A DNA stretch of 64,000 nt from Echria macrotheca (GCA_030411725.1 MU839838.1:434001-498000), one strand, 5' to 3'. Shown: positions 22,325 to 34,000, counted from the stretch's first letter. The notes: generated by a model from the letters alone, not told the origin. Numbers and translations are program-made.

Positions 22325-22985
22325 ACTGGGGGCTGTATAGCCTGCCTTATGAGAATCTCTTGTGATGAGTAAAGAGCAACACAGCAACATTTCCAGACGG
22401 AATCCTGTCTTGTGACTGCTTTCAGGGAGTGCAATTGGCTATACATCCCGTACAACAAGTCACGGATTTATTTTTGTCTTCAACAGCTCCAATCAGCTCG
22501 ATGAGACTTTCTATCCCGCGTCTGTCATTATTTGAAAGTCATTTCTATCCCAACGTTGGCATTCTTTTAGATTTGATCCCTTCATGAACTTTTCCGTCCA
22601 GTGTTGAGCAACGAGGCTTGATAAAACATGAAATCAACATTCAAAGTTTTAGAAGGACATATTTCAAAGACGAGAATTGACAGATCATGAAGGCCTCGGG
22701 GACTGGTAGTCCCACCGGGGGAAACTCTCTCCCAGACTCCCACCCCCCCTCTTCTCTCTGCGGATCGCCTTCACACTCCCCGACAGAGCGCCCGCACAGC
22801 CCGTGGCTCCCGACTTTGCAGATTGAGCTCACACCGAGGACCGAGTGTCCGTAATACATGTAACACCACGACAGTTCCAACCTCGTACGAGGTCACTAGC
22901 GGTGAACTGGTACTATCATTCAAGGTTCTCAGGCTCAGATGAGTTGATTCCAATCTTCCTCGCGCGAAGCTGACGAAATGGTTGG
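22325..22985. other. intergenic, no gene seen
   Basis: This is the 3' flank of the CorA-like gene. Minus-strand frames at 22641-22880 and 22771-23211 are antisense to the coding-like tract at 22990 onwards and have no domain. Confidence 0.5.
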
Positions 22986-22989
22986 CTAG

Positions 22990-23710
22990 GTCGCGGCGGG
23001 TATGGAGGGTGATCTTAGCGATGCCCTCGCCTTGCTGGAGATGGCGAAGGCCATCATTAACCATCGTGTTGTCCCCGGCGACGACGATGACGTGATGAGA
23101 CCGGTCGAGGAAGCTTATTTTTCGACGGAGTCTCGCCGTCGCGTCGCTCGTGCGGCTCGCAACCTGTTTGCGACCTTCGAGAACGTCGAGAAACAACATC
23201 GTCGGACCCACGGCCTCGCAGGCGACAAGAATCCGTTACTATCTGTTTTTTTTTTCCTCCGAAACGCTACACTTTCCACTGACTCTTGTCTGTAGGCTGC
23301 AGTCACGGCGTATGAGTCGTTGCTCAACGCCAAGAAGGAGGGTTGGCTCCTTGTGAACCCGCGCCCCCAACTTGCAACCAAGCGCTCTGCGGTTCGGATA
23401 CTCGTCACCATAAGATACAGAAGTATATGGAGGAGCTAAGGGCTTAGGAGGTCCAAAGCCTCCCGCGTCTGGGTTTAGAGCCTAGCTTCGCGGCCTGGTC
23501 GCTTGCAAAGCGTAAGCTGATCCTCGCCGTGAAGGACGTACTGCTGAAGGAGACGAAGTGTACCCAGGAGTCCTGCACGGACTTCATGTTCGATCCTCAG
23601 ATTTTGCCTGGAACATGCTGCCTATCAGTCCTCGCCAACGAGACACCATACAACGATATGATATGGTTGTTGCAAGAGATGGGCCCGGGGAGGCGGGGAG
23701 GAGCGCATCA
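22990..23710 (+). pseudogene. broken coding-like tract, unidentified
   Basis: The plus strand shows clear codon bias (G/C in third positions) from about 22995. A helical segment (DALALLEMAKAIINH; RRVARAARNLFATFENV) is followed by a possible intron from about 23248 (GTTTTT donor) to the TGTAG at 23296, then AAVTAYESLLNAKKEGWLL. After about 23395 the frame shifts into KYMEELRA, a TAG codon at 23444-23446, and a further open stretch ending near 23700 (SLAKRKLILAVKDVLLKE). One frame shift and one in-frame stop make it look like a decayed gene. I do not recognise the family. Confidence 0.3.
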
Positions 23711-23904
23711 AAATGAATTCTACATACAAACATCCATCTTTCCAAAACACATTACCAAATCTCCAACATACATCCACTCAAAACTTCCACCGCTTACACT
23801 CATATTACAGACGCCCAAAGTCTATATTCCACGCATATCACCCGCTCTAAATTACATCCACTCTGTCAAGAACTACATCCGTCCAGTCTTCCAAACCCCA
23901 GCCC

Positions 23905-24326
23905 CTATCCATTCGGTTCACGTGTACCCGTCGGACTCTGAACCAGTGTCGAAGCAGTATCGGCCGAACCGTCGTCGCTGATTGTCATGCGCCGGAGTAT
24001 GACTGCAATTCGCCCCGCCTGTTTTGACGTCAGGATGGCGCGTCGGAGGGCGGCTTTGTCCATCTTCTCTTCTGGGGAGAGGCTTCTGAATCGACAGGGG
24101 GTGTCGGTTTGGTAGGCTTGGGCGCGGGCGATGCTGCGGTTGAGACGGGCTTGGATGTGGGTTATTAGGGCTAGGTCGTCTTTTGAGCTGAGGAGCTTGT
24201 TGGGGCTGTGAAAGGGGTTTGTTAGGTTTGTTTTGTTTATTTTGTTTGAGTGTGAGGTCGTATGGAGACCGGAAAAGGGGGCACGGGATGATAAAAGTGG
24301 GGTGGGTGGGCTCACTTGAAGGCCAT
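23905..24326 (-). CDS. small basic hypothetical protein (103 aa)
   Basis: Two exons, 24326..24316 and 24205..23905. The first exon codes only MAF plus two bases. The intron (GTGAGC donor, TTTCACAG acceptor) is needed to give the small protein a clean start, and the phases agree. The product is mostly helical and basic: SKDDLALITHIQARLNRSIA, then LSPEEKMDKAALRRAILTSK, then RIAVILRRM, with a short disordered tail. There is no signal peptide or membrane span. The splice structure and codon use suggest a real conserved fungal gene, but I cannot name it. An alternative reading takes the whole minus-strand frame to 24315 without an intron, which adds a low-complexity start and is less likely. Confidence 0.5.
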
Positions 24327-24329
24327 TGT

Positions 24330-26185
24330 AATAGGAGCCTGGTAGTGTAACTGGTAAGGACCGGAGGTTGATGTGGATGTCTCGGGCCTAGGTGAACAGG
24401 TTCAAAGGGTAATGAGAGGCTGTCCTTGGGCCGAGGCTGTTGAATGCAGTCTTTTGATGTGATAGATGGGTTTTGATCTGCAGATGGATTCAGAGAAATT
24501 GGTAACCGTGAAGAAAGAGGAAGAGATCCAAAGCTCGAAAAGAAATATCCTAGATTTATAGACAGAAGAAGAAGTAAACTTCGCGGAAGGACCCGCGCGC
24601 GGGGCTCGACAAGCAAACATGCTCTTTGATATTGCTGCTATTGCTCAGGACCCGTAAGCGGAGAAAACATAAGTCGTGTGGTTGTTGAACTTGGGATCGA
24701 ATATGGATGGGCGAATTGCGCGTTCTCACTGGACAGGAACATCAGATCGCGAGACACCTGGTTGTCACATGAACGACGAGTCGAGGAAAAAAAAGCATCA
24801 AACACACCCCTTGTGACCAAAGTAAACAAAGGGGCGACTCACATGCAATAGTCAAGGTTGTGTTGAGATTCATCCCAAATGGAATGACCGCGATAGCTCC
24901 GCTTTCACCAGGAACACAAATATTTCAAAGAAGGCCGGCTCTATTATGGCCAGAGTGCGTTGAAGTTCATCTGATTGTCCGAAACCCACGTGGAAAGGAA
25001 ACGGTCACACTCTTGCAACTTGAACGTTTGCCATATCACCTACGTAGTAAGGCAATCATGTAAAACCGATCTAAACCCAGACCGAGTTCCAGTTTGAGGA
25101 TGCGTGACCTCAAAACTACACCATCGCCCTTTCCAATCCGATTTGAGCGTACCAGACCCGCGACTCAAACCTCCAAGGTGAATAGGCGTCGAGTGGAGAG
25201 TACTAACAGCTATAGAACATACGCGGGCAGTCGTCCGGACGAAAGGATGCCGGAAGTGATAGGGAGCGAGCGGTCGGCAAATCTATCGGGGCCAAGTGCG
25301 GCAGTCTCGGATGATGTTGTGGATATCTCGTCGATTGCGTCGAACTGAAACCGGGCGGTTGCTTTGAGATTTAGAACCAAGGACGGGTTGACCACGACAT
25401 GATTCCTCGTCTCGTATTCTCTGCTTCTCGTTCATCCTCCTCATCTTCCCTTCGACCCGATCCCGGTTACACGGCAACTATTTCGGATAAACGCTGGCGC
25501 AATCTGGCTTCCCTCGGAGCCTCGACCTCAAAGCCGGCCTCGAAGTTCTTCTCCACCCTAACACCACGTCCTGTGTTCTCGTCCTCGGTTTTCGGGGGAA
25601 TACAATTATCGGTCGATGGCGGAGAAGATAACGGCGAGTGGACGAGCGAGAAAACGATGATAAGAAGCAACAACATGATGATCAGGTATTTATTTGGCGC
25701 GAATGTGGATCTGAATATGTCTCTGGTGGTATCCAAACCTCAGGGGAATGAGAAAGAACAAGAGGAGTGGCGGCTTCTCAGGTTATATATCGAGAGTGGC
25801 AATGTATGACGGATCAAACAGGGCATTCCGAATAGGTATTCTTCGTACTGAGGCTTCCAGGAAGAAGCGACATGTATCACGCCAACGACCAATTACTGAG
25901 TCCGACAAGCATTGTCTTACCTTGGAGCAACGAAGTCTTCGGTAAACGTGGTAGGACTGGAATACTCCAAATGTTCAATACCAAGCCCCATCGGATCATC
26001 CCGGCGACTTGCGGAGTGTGTTTGAAGCAACCTCTTCAACCTATTTACTCTAATATCACGATCATTATCAAGAGCTACATTTTAGGATATATTGCCCTGT
26101 TTACTTGGCCCTGTCACGAGGGCACATGAGTGGAGGACCTGGCCCATCCATCAGGGTGCCCGCCCAAAGAAGGAAGGAGCAGCCC
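24330..26185. other. long intergenic stretch, no convincing gene
   Basis: About 1.85 kb without a supported gene. A minus-strand frame at 25736-25467 starts with a strongly hydrophobic helix (YLIIMLLLLIIVFSLV) and could be the first exon of a small membrane protein, but no continuation can be justified. The plus-strand frame 25399-25809 over the same bases is Ser-rich and has no domain. Confidence 0.4.
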
Positions 26186-26189
26186 ACGA

Positions 26190-26349
26190 GGGTATATAGG
26201 TAAGCAGTATTCCAAGCCCTCCTTCCCGGATCAACCTGAAAAATCCGTCTCTCCAGAGGACGCTCTGCTGTAGCGGTAAGTACGGAGGACCGTTCTTTCC
26301 CTCGGGAGATGCTTGCAACCGGTTCGATCCATCCTTTTTGCACTTTTTT
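26190..26349 (+). repeat. Pol III-type (tRNA-related, SINE-like) element, copy 2
   Basis: Same unit as 5981-6137, now on the plus strand: GGGTATATA at 26190-26198, A-box-like CTGTAGCGGTAAGTACGG around 26268-26285, B-box GGTTCGATCC at 26320-26329 and T-runs at 26333-26348. This copy has the better A box (GTAGCGGTAAG). Differences from copy 1 are scattered single substitutions and small indels, so the copies are related but not recent. Between the boxes both keep a CCC/GGGAG mini-hairpin. Confidence 0.45.
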
Positions 26350-26824
26350 GGTACTCCCTTTCGCTGGCCTTCTTTTTCTTTTGACTGATTTCTTAGCATG
26401 TCAGCCTGGCGAATATCAATAACAATCCTTCGCCAGACATAACCATCGACGCTACGGTAAAGTTCATGCATTAGCCTCTTCTCCAAGACGCTAATACTGC
26501 TGTACCCGCGCCATCGCTACATGTCTACGCCATAGACGAAATGACCGTCATCCGCCAAGCCAGTTTAGTACTCCCAGAATTCTCGCTAACACCCGTGAGC
26601 AAATGCGCAAAAGCATTCCGGCGGACGCTGTCGGATGACGCGGGAAGGATTGCTGACAAACTGCCTAGCGCAAGTGAGACAATACGCGGGTTCGTATTGT
26701 CGGCGCGATGATCACCATTTCTGACCTCACCTCCCCAAGATAAATAGGTAGCCATGAACCCCGCCTCCTCAAACAGCCCTCACCACCTCCACAAAACTCG
26801 CCATCAACTAACCCGCCGCCCACT

Positions 26825-27478
26825 ATGTCCCGCCTCACCACCCTCCTCACCACCCTCCTCTCCCTCACCACCCTAGCAACCAGCGCCCCCCCACCCCCTG
26901 CTGGCGGCCCACCCAAACCTCCTCCCCCTCCGGCCCCAGCAAAACCAACACCCATCGCCAAACGCACCGCGGCCGAGGTAATCGCCCAGCTGAACCTCAC
27001 CCCCAACCCGGAACGCGGCTACTTCGTCGAGACCTTCCGCGACACGCTCAACGTCACGTCCCCTCTCCCGCCGAACCCGCGCTCCGCCAGCACGGCGATA
27101 TATTACCTCCTCGAAGGCGCCGAGGGCTGGTCGAGATGGCACCGCGTGGACGCGGTCGAGGTGTGGCATTACTACGCCGGCGCGCCGTTGTCCTTGGCTC
27201 TGTGGAAGGAGAACGGGACCGAGGGTGTGAGGGAGCAAGTGCTGGGGCCGGATGTGTTTGCTGCGGATGGGCAGAGGCCGCAGGTTGTGGTTTCCGGGTG
27301 GGAGTGGCAGCGGGCGAGGAGTTGGGGGGAGTGGACTTTGGTTGGGACTACTGGTATGTTTTTTTACCTTGGTATTTTGTTGTTGGTGGTTGACTAACAC
27401 TTCTAATCTGTAGTTGCACCCGGTTTCGAGGTCTCTGGTTCTGAGATTGCGGATGATGACTGGACGCCTGCTGTTTGA
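26825..27478 (+). CDS. secreted cupin-fold protein, DUF985 (cupin_5) family
   Basis: Two exons, 26825..27353 and 27414..27478, encode 197 residues. The intron (GTATGT donor, CTGTAG acceptor, phase 1) joins LVGTT to VAPGFEV, exactly where the family motif continues. A signal peptide (MSRLTTLLTTLLSLTTLATS) is followed by a Pro/Ala-rich linker (about 20-45). The DUF985 cupin spans about 50-190: LNLTPNPERGYFVETFR, IYYLLEG, WHRVDAVEVWHYYAGAPL, VVSGWEWQRARSWGEWTLVGTTVAPGFEV. The His/Glu pattern in WHRVDAVEVWH is the likely metal or ligand site. Most DUF985 proteins are cytosolic and lack the signal peptide and linker, so this looks like an extracellular version. Its substrate is unknown. It is convergent with the GH62 gene. 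Confidence 0.85.
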
Positions 27479-27826
27479 GGAGCGATCTGTTTTGGCGACG
27501 GTCTCTCTCGGCAACTCAATCTAGCTCCTGGGAGTAATGGGCAATCGTTAGTAAGAGTTCAATGGGATCGTTAAAACACTGTATCGTCCCTGCCTCTTCA
27601 CCATATACTCTTGCGTGCGGTGTATCCGTATCCTGAGCTCCATATGCTCTCGTTTGGCACGCGTTCTTGAGCTTCGATCTTGATATTCTCAGGCAATCTA
27701 AACAAGCGGGAGCATCCTACTCGTACACGACATGCAACCGACCAATGCAATAGACCAACAAGCCAGACAGACCAAGCCAAGTCGTACAACTGTTTTCCCC
27801 CACTATCAACACAACTCTTCCCCAGC
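27479..27826. other. convergent intergenic region, 3' flanks
   Basis: About 350 bp between the 3' ends of the cupin gene (+) and the GH62 gene (-). No gene is seen. It is probably both 3' untranslated regions. Confidence 0.5.
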
Positions 27827-28801
27827 TCAGCGCTGCAACGTCAACAGCCCAGGCCGGTACGGCAACTTCCCATAATCCCCACCCGAGCTAGGTGACCGCC
27901 CCTGGTACAACAACTGCAGGTTGCACGCATCAATCGTAAATGTCTCGTCGTTGGTGACCCGAATAATATCTCCGTGGCTAATATCGTTCGTCCACGTCGC
28001 GCCGCTATTCGCCTTGCCCGCGAACGGCCGCGACTCGCTCGCCGCCTGCGGCGTCCACGACCCGCTCAGACTCGTCGCCGTGAACGACCGGAAGAAGCGC
28101 CCCTGCCCGCCGACAGCCTCAACAATCATGAGATACTGCTGCTGCCCCTGGACCCTGTACACCTGCACGGCCTCGAACAAGTTATTGGTGCTGTCGCTCA
28201 TGATGGTCGTCGCCGACGACCCAAAGCTTCCCGGGAACTTTTCGATCGGCATGCTAGCCCGATAAATCTTGCCGTTGTCGCCGCAGAAGAAGAGGTACAT
28301 GTTCTTGTCGTCCCCGATGACCGTCTGGTCGATGGCGCCCGTGCTGGACCCCTGGACGGACCCGGAGTACAGCGTCTGGACGCCGCCCCAGCCGTTGGCG
28401 TTGGTCGGGTCCGTCGACGTGCGGTAGGAAAAGGCCGTCGGGCCCCATTGGTACGCCAGCACCCATACGCTCTTGGGCCGGAAGTAGAAGAGCGTCGGGG
28501 CCACTGTGGCGAAGTTCATCTTGTTCTGCGTAGCGCTCGCCATCTCGGTCCAGTTGGAAAAGGGGCTGAAGGCCATGGACCCCCAATTCGACCCGGTGTC
28601 ATGTGTCGTCGCGTACACGAGGTGCTTGTCGTTGTAGCGGGCCGTCGTGAAGTCCTTGAGCGAGGCCCATCCTGACTTGGGCTGTGCAAGCGGACCACTC
28701 GAAGTCCACTTGTATGTTGACGGCAGCGTGCAGTTTTCTGTTTGAGCAGCTGCGGGCGCGGCCACGAGGAGGCCGGCCGAGGCCAGACTGGTGAGTCTCA
28801 T
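27827..28801 (-). CDS. secreted alpha-L-arabinofuranosidase, GH62
   Basis: One exon, 324 residues from the ATG at 28801. An in-frame ATG 17 codons upstream is rejected because it would bury the signal peptide (MRLTSLASAGLLVAAPAAAQ). The rest is a complete GH62 five-bladed propeller with no carbohydrate-binding module. Family landmarks are KWTSSGPLAQPKSGWASLKDFT (29-51, catalytic-base Asp50), VYATTHDTGSNWGSM, GAIDQTVIGDD (Asp158, pKa modulator) and NNLFEAVQVY (Glu210, general acid). GH62 enzymes release single L-arabinose side chains from arabinoxylan outside the cell. With the AA9 gene at 54-55 kb this points to a plant-cell-wall-degrading lifestyle. The catalytic roles are assigned by family knowledge and alignment by eye. 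Confidence 0.93.
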   Translation of the reverse strand: MRLTSLASAGLLVAAPAAAQTENCTLPSTYKWTSSGPLAQPKSGWASLKDFTTARYNDKHLVYATTHDTGSNWGSMAFSPFSNWTEMASATQNKMNFATVAPTLFYFRPKSVWVLAYQWGPTAFSYRTSTDPTNANGWGGVQTLYSGSVQGSSTGAIDQTVIGDDKNMYLFFCGDNGKIYRASMPIEKFPGSFGSSATTIMSDSTNNLFEAVQVYRVQGQQQYLMIVEAVGGQGRFFRSFTATSLSGSWTPQAASESRPFAGKANSGATWTNDISHGDIIRVTNDETFTIDACNLQLLYQGRSPSSGGDYGKLPYRPGLLTLQR

Positions 28802-28879
28802 GCTGGCGTTTTCGAATACGACGACTATAAGACGGGTACGTTTGGGGGCCAAGTTGGAGGCTGAGGGTGGACGTACATG

Positions 28880-28886
28880 TTTATAT
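28880..28886 (-). promoter_or_regulatory. TATA box of the GH62 gene
   Basis: ATATAAA (within GGATATAAACATG) is about 80 bp upstream of the preferred start codon, which also supports that start over the upstream ATG. Confidence 0.5.
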
Positions 28887-28889
28887 CCT

Positions 28890-29400
28890 CAAACTACGTC
28901 CCACTCGGGGAGATCTCGGGAATGGAAACTGGGTAGGCATACATGACGAAAATGAAGAGGAGAAGTTTTTCCGCGACATCCTTGAGCATTTGGTAAAACC
29001 GTTCCACCAATACAGGAGCCGGTAGTTGTTGTCGCTGTTAGATGGCAAGCAGGCCCTGATGGCAAGCCAAGCATCCAGGAACAAATGCGGAGGACTCGCC
29101 GGACGAAATTACCTACCTGGTAAAAGAAAATCCAATATCCAACAGCCCGTACAATAGGTCGCCATTGGAGCGCTTCCTTTTCATTCTCCCAGTGGTCCGG
29201 GCGGCTTCCGCGCCAAGCTCATGGGGAAACAACCCCAGATATCGGCAATTTGAGTGCCGCTCCCCAAACGGTAAATATCCGACCGTCTCCAACTGTACGA
29301 GCAATGTGTAGAGTCCCAGAACAGGCTGGCATTGTTAGATTTGCTAGGGTCGCGCTTAAGATTCCCCGCATTTGCAACCGCATGTCCATATTCCCCGAGT
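28890..29400. other. GH62 upstream region, no gene seen
   Basis: Frames on the minus strand (28881-29084, 29113-29304) have no domain. No regulatory motif beyond the TATA box can be supported. Confidence 0.4.
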
Positions 29401-29410
29401 GCCGACATCA

Positions 29411-30299
29411 TCACATTTTCTCCCCAGACAGGGCCAGGTTCCTTGAGCCCTTGGCGCCGGCAAGCGCATCGAGATATTTCCCTGACACGTCTTCCAGCGT
29501 AGACCCGCCGACCGTCTTTCCGATAACCGTGCCTATCAGCTCTGCGTGGGTTATGACCCCAAGGCGGAGCGCATCGTGCATCAGATCCCACACGTCGTGC
29601 TGGGTAACACCTCGACGAATCCGCTCTATCCGTTGTTAATTGCTGGCCTCTTCCAAGACTTGCATATTGCGTGACACGTACTCTTCATCACTGAGTCCCT
29701 TCCCTTGCGAAGTTTGATGTGGTATCTCTGGAGGGCCGAGGTTGGGTATCGTGTGGTTAGACCGACAGGATGGCCGAGGGATGTGATGTTGTAATCGAGC
29801 CCGCCTTTTTCGCTCGAGAAGTCAAAGTATGCCTCGGGCTCTGTTGCTGTTAGCTCGTTTCCGGGAAAGTACCACATGACTTTACCTTTCTTCTCTTTGA
29901 CCCTCTTTTCGTTGACGACTTTGAGTGCCTCTGGCAGCAGAGTCTCTGGCTTCACGCCCGCATCTCGTAGCGTATTTCGGATGACCTCATCGTCCTCTGC
30001 TTTGTCAGGTCTGAAAGCAGGGACATGGGAGAAGACAAACTGTAGATGATGATGCCGTGCTCGAAACGGGATGCTCCCGAATAGCAAATCAAGAAAAATG
30101 CGTCGACAAAACCAATCAGTCGCACCTTTCCCGACCACCTCTCGCCATTGATAAGAATGTCCCACGGATGGATGTCACTGATGTGGATTAGTCGGGGAAA
30201 TGGATTTTGTAGTGAGAAAGACACCAACTAGTCGCATTCAACACTTTTCTGGTCGATGGATCGATCAAACACGTCGAGCACGCGGTGGTAAGACGCCAT
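29411..30299 (-). pseudogene. degraded or multi-intron gene, unidentified
   Basis: Coding-like pieces follow one another on the minus strand: MASYHRVLDVFDRSIDQKS from an ATG at 30299, a good intron (CTAAT branch site and CATCAG acceptor), DIHPWDILINGERWSGK, then DDEVIRNTLRDAGVKPETLL through WYFPGNELTATEPEAYFDFSS and LGHPVGLTTRYPTSALQRYH. The C-terminal piece (GLSDEEYVSRNMQVLEEASN, then QHDVWDLMHDALRLGVITHAELIG) lies in another frame and is interrupted by TAA around 29640. DIHPWDILIN faintly recalls the HxDxxxxN loop of kinase-like phosphotransferases, but the rest does not fit. A frame change and an in-frame stop favour a pseudogene. A gene with unrecognised introns is possible. Confidence 0.35.
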
Positions 30300-31013
30300 C
30301 GCTAATAGTGCTTTGCTTCACTCGGGTTTCCCTCGAGACCTGGGCATGGCGGAAAGAGGAGTGAGAGCGGAATTCGACGGTAATCGACATCCCCCCGCCA
30401 GAATCGAAAAGAGAAATTCCCAGCATGTCGCTGCATCAAAGAAGCTGAAATGCAGCACGACCCAACCAGGTTGGAGAATCCACCGTCTTCTTGCAGCTCT
30501 CCGTCCGACCCCCTGTTCGTCGGGTACCGACGTCAATATTCAGACTGCACACAGCTGCGTACGATGCGGGGACTGCATGCTCTCTTTTGACTCTGCACAG
30601 CAGAAACCCAATCACCGTCGACAAACTGCCCTTCATCTTCAGCAGCAAATTCCCCAAACCGAAAGATGTGCGGCCGAAAGCGACAGCCACAGCCAATCCA
30701 CGACATGGCTGCTCTCAATGTTTCCGGTTTTCCGGAACAGACCTATCACTGTTGCAGATGGTGGTTTGGACTGCATGCCCGGATGGCTGAGAGTCGGAAG
30801 CCGCTGGCTAACCCGGCTCCGGAAATTAGGTGGTTGGTGTTGAGCAACCACGAGAAAGCTGCCATGGGCATCGCTCTAGGCTCCTGATCTCCAGAGCTCG
30901 ATCTTCTTCGAGCCACCTACCTAGGCAGTGTTGCTGGCAGCGGAGCTCAACCCTCTACTCTCCCTCTATCTCGGCCAGACACAAACACAGACGATACGAC
31001 AAAGACGCAAAGC
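30300..31013. other. upstream region of the HET gene, no gene seen
   Basis: Several overlapping short frames occur on both strands without domains. The last ~100 bases before 31014 are rich in CTC and ACAAACAC blocks, typical of a fungal 5' leader. Confidence 0.5.
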
Positions 31014-34000
31014 ATGTCGTCGTCCGGGTTCGGAGGCGGCGAAAGCCTCAAGGTGATGCAGTCCGCCATCATGGACATGGCCAAGTCCAGGGAGCTGTCG
31101 CCGGAAGCTCTCGCCAAAATGTTTCATGAAATTGGAGCGAGTCCGGAAAAGCTTCGGGCAGTTTTGAACCTCTGGTTCGTGCCACGATTTCGGCCGACCT
31201 TCGTTCCCGATGAGGACCACGTATCGTCTGGACACCACGATGTTGACCTGTTCGGGATCCCCCACTCGACCCCTACGCAGCTTCCCTACCGCATGTTTGA
31301 CATTGAAACGGGAAACCTGGTCGAGTTCCCGGCTATCGGCGCTCGCGGACAGTATTGCATGCTCTCGCACCGATGGAAGGGCATGGAGCTGCTGCTTGGC
31401 GACATCGTGCGGGCCAGGGAGGAAGACCTGGAACGCACCAAGGAGGCCATCAGAGCAGCTCGACTGGCATCACCTGGAACCAAGGTACTTGGTGGTGGAG
31501 GACCGAGAAAGGACGACGTACAGCTCGTTTTGGAGCAGTGCAAGCTCGAGATCGAGAGGCAGGAAGAGCTCATTGAGGAGTTGTACCTGGTTGACGGCCC
31601 ACCAAACGCAGAGTTCAGTCTTGCAGAACTTCTAGACAAACGTTTGAAGGTCAAAGGTGTTGAGAACAACCTCGACTGGGCCAAGAGCGCCGAGGACTCG
31701 ACCAGAACGAAACTGCGGGTTGCTGAGATGGAGAGCAATATCGACATATTCCGCGACCTCGTCAACAAGGTCCAGAGCGATAATTCAGGGGACAATGGCG
31801 ACGACATGGTTGGAAAAGTTAGACGCCAACTGCAGGCAAACGAAGCCGAACTGGCGGCGGCAAATGAGGCATACAGCGCGGCTTCTGACGATATCGAGTT
31901 CTTCAAGACACACAACCGCATCCGGGACGCCATCGACGACATGATCTGTCGACTGCAGCGCTGGAAGTCTGCTATCAAGCTGGAGCGTGTGATCAAAGCT
32001 GCTGATCTCATCTTCAAGACGAAGCTGTTCCAACGCCGCGAGAAATGCTATCTGTGGACGGATACCTGCTGCATCGACAAGACAAGAGCCGATGAACTTT
32101 CTTCCTCGTTGTCACTCATGGGAGATTGGTACGCCGGTGCCGAATTCTGCCTTGTTCAGCTGGACACGAATTCTTCCGAGGCAGATGCGGCGCAGGACTG
32201 GCGACTCTTCCAAACCGAACGTGGTCGACAGGCTGAGCCTCTGTCGTCGTATCTCGTCAAAGAGTCAAAGAAAGTCATTGAACACTTTGAGGATATCGCA
32301 TCTTCTCAACCGGAGTGGTCTACCCGAGCTTGGACCTTGCAGGAGCTGGTCATGAGCAAGACGACCTTCTATCTCAATCCCGAATGGAAGCCTTTGAGTC
32401 GGCCAGCCGAAAGTCTGGGATACTTCTACCATCTTGTTCCCTACATCAATCTTTACACCCAACGGAACACGGTCGAAGACCTAGATGTCGACATGGATAA
32501 GCTAGCACAGCTCATTCAGAATTACGGTGACGAGGACGTGGTTACCAGATACCAGGAAGTTCAGAGGAACACCGAGTACGACCATACCAGTCCCTCGGCG
32601 GGCAACGAGATCGCTCCCAAAGCATGGCAGGACGCTGCCCGAATCGAAAAAGGCCAAAGAATCATTGCTTTGCTCGAAATCCTTGGCGTCAGACTCCCGA
32701 AAGATTTGTCGATGGAGACCGCAAGGTCCGAGATCGCACGAGCGGTATACCTGGCAGCGTCAGAGCTGGCCAGCGGCCCTTCCGGGAGAGGTGTTGGTAT
32801 ACTGCATGCGCTCCGACCTGGCGCTAAAGAAGTGCATGACCGAGGCGAAATCGAGAAGGAGGTAACACTATTCGTAAATCAACTGCTGCACCTGCTTGTC
32901 CAGGAGACGCTTCCGGTAGTCCTGGAAGACAGAGCATATGTCGCCCGATTCGGTCAAGTTGAGCAGCTCGAATCATGGCAGCAGGGGAGACTCCGGACCG
33001 GCTTCGCGGCGCAGAACGTCCTGGCTCTCGCAGGCAAACGGAGAGCTACCGTCGCGACCGACCAAGCTTACGCCTTAATGGGAATTCTCGGTGTGCGTTT
33101 CCCGACGTTCTCGGCAGAAGGGTACCCCATGGCCCTAGCACGGCTGCTGGACCAGGTCATCATCGCACACAACGATGTTTCTGTCTTCAACTGGAGCGGA
33201 GCAGACATGGGAAGTCCAGTTCGCGGCAGATCTCTGTACCCGTCATCTCACGTGGCATTTGGCAACCGCGAGGACCGAGGTAGAGACTACAGCCGGCTGT
33301 TGTTGTCACAAGTGCAGAGCAGTATGGACGATATCATGAAGACTTATCACCAGGTGATATCGGTCCTGCGCCGCGCCATCGACACCGTCAAGGACAAACA
33401 GCAGAAGGACCTGCCGCTGGGGTGGATCGAACAGATCATCAAGCTCGTCGGTGACTCTGGATTCCATGCACTCCAACAAGAGTTGGGCAGCATCCGGAAG
33501 GTCATTGCCTTTATTATTCAGCACTGCGTCAAGAAGCCTGTGCCAAAGGACGATGTCAAGGAGGTAAAGGAGGAGAGACCAAAGCCATCATCGGTCCTTT
33601 CCTTTTCGTCACTTCCGAGTCCTACGTTGTCGCTGCCTAGCGCGTCACTGTCATTGCCGAGCCCTTCCATGCCGTCTATGCCATCTATACCTTCTATGCC
33701 AAGCTTCGGCATGGGATTCGGAGGATCAAAGAAGGAAGAAGCCGGAGACTCAAAGAAGACCTCAAAGTTCTCGGCATTTGGAAAGAAGCCCTCGTTTGGC
33801 ATCAAGTCGGCACCTGAGCCGGCGCCGGAACCCAAACCAGCACCAGAGGCGGCAACACCATCCACCAGCGTTCCGACCCCGGTCCAGGTGCCGGAGCAGC
33901 CTCCGCCATCGTCATGGCAGCCCCTCGACGAGGCGGTAACCTCCCACCTATCGTACATTTCCCTACCACCACCCGAGCGCGAATCGACCACCGCACGCCC

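Noticed and set aside
27827..28852. Longer start for the GH62 enzyme
   Set aside because: The extra 17 residues would precede and spoil the signal peptide, and the TATA box position fits the downstream ATG better.
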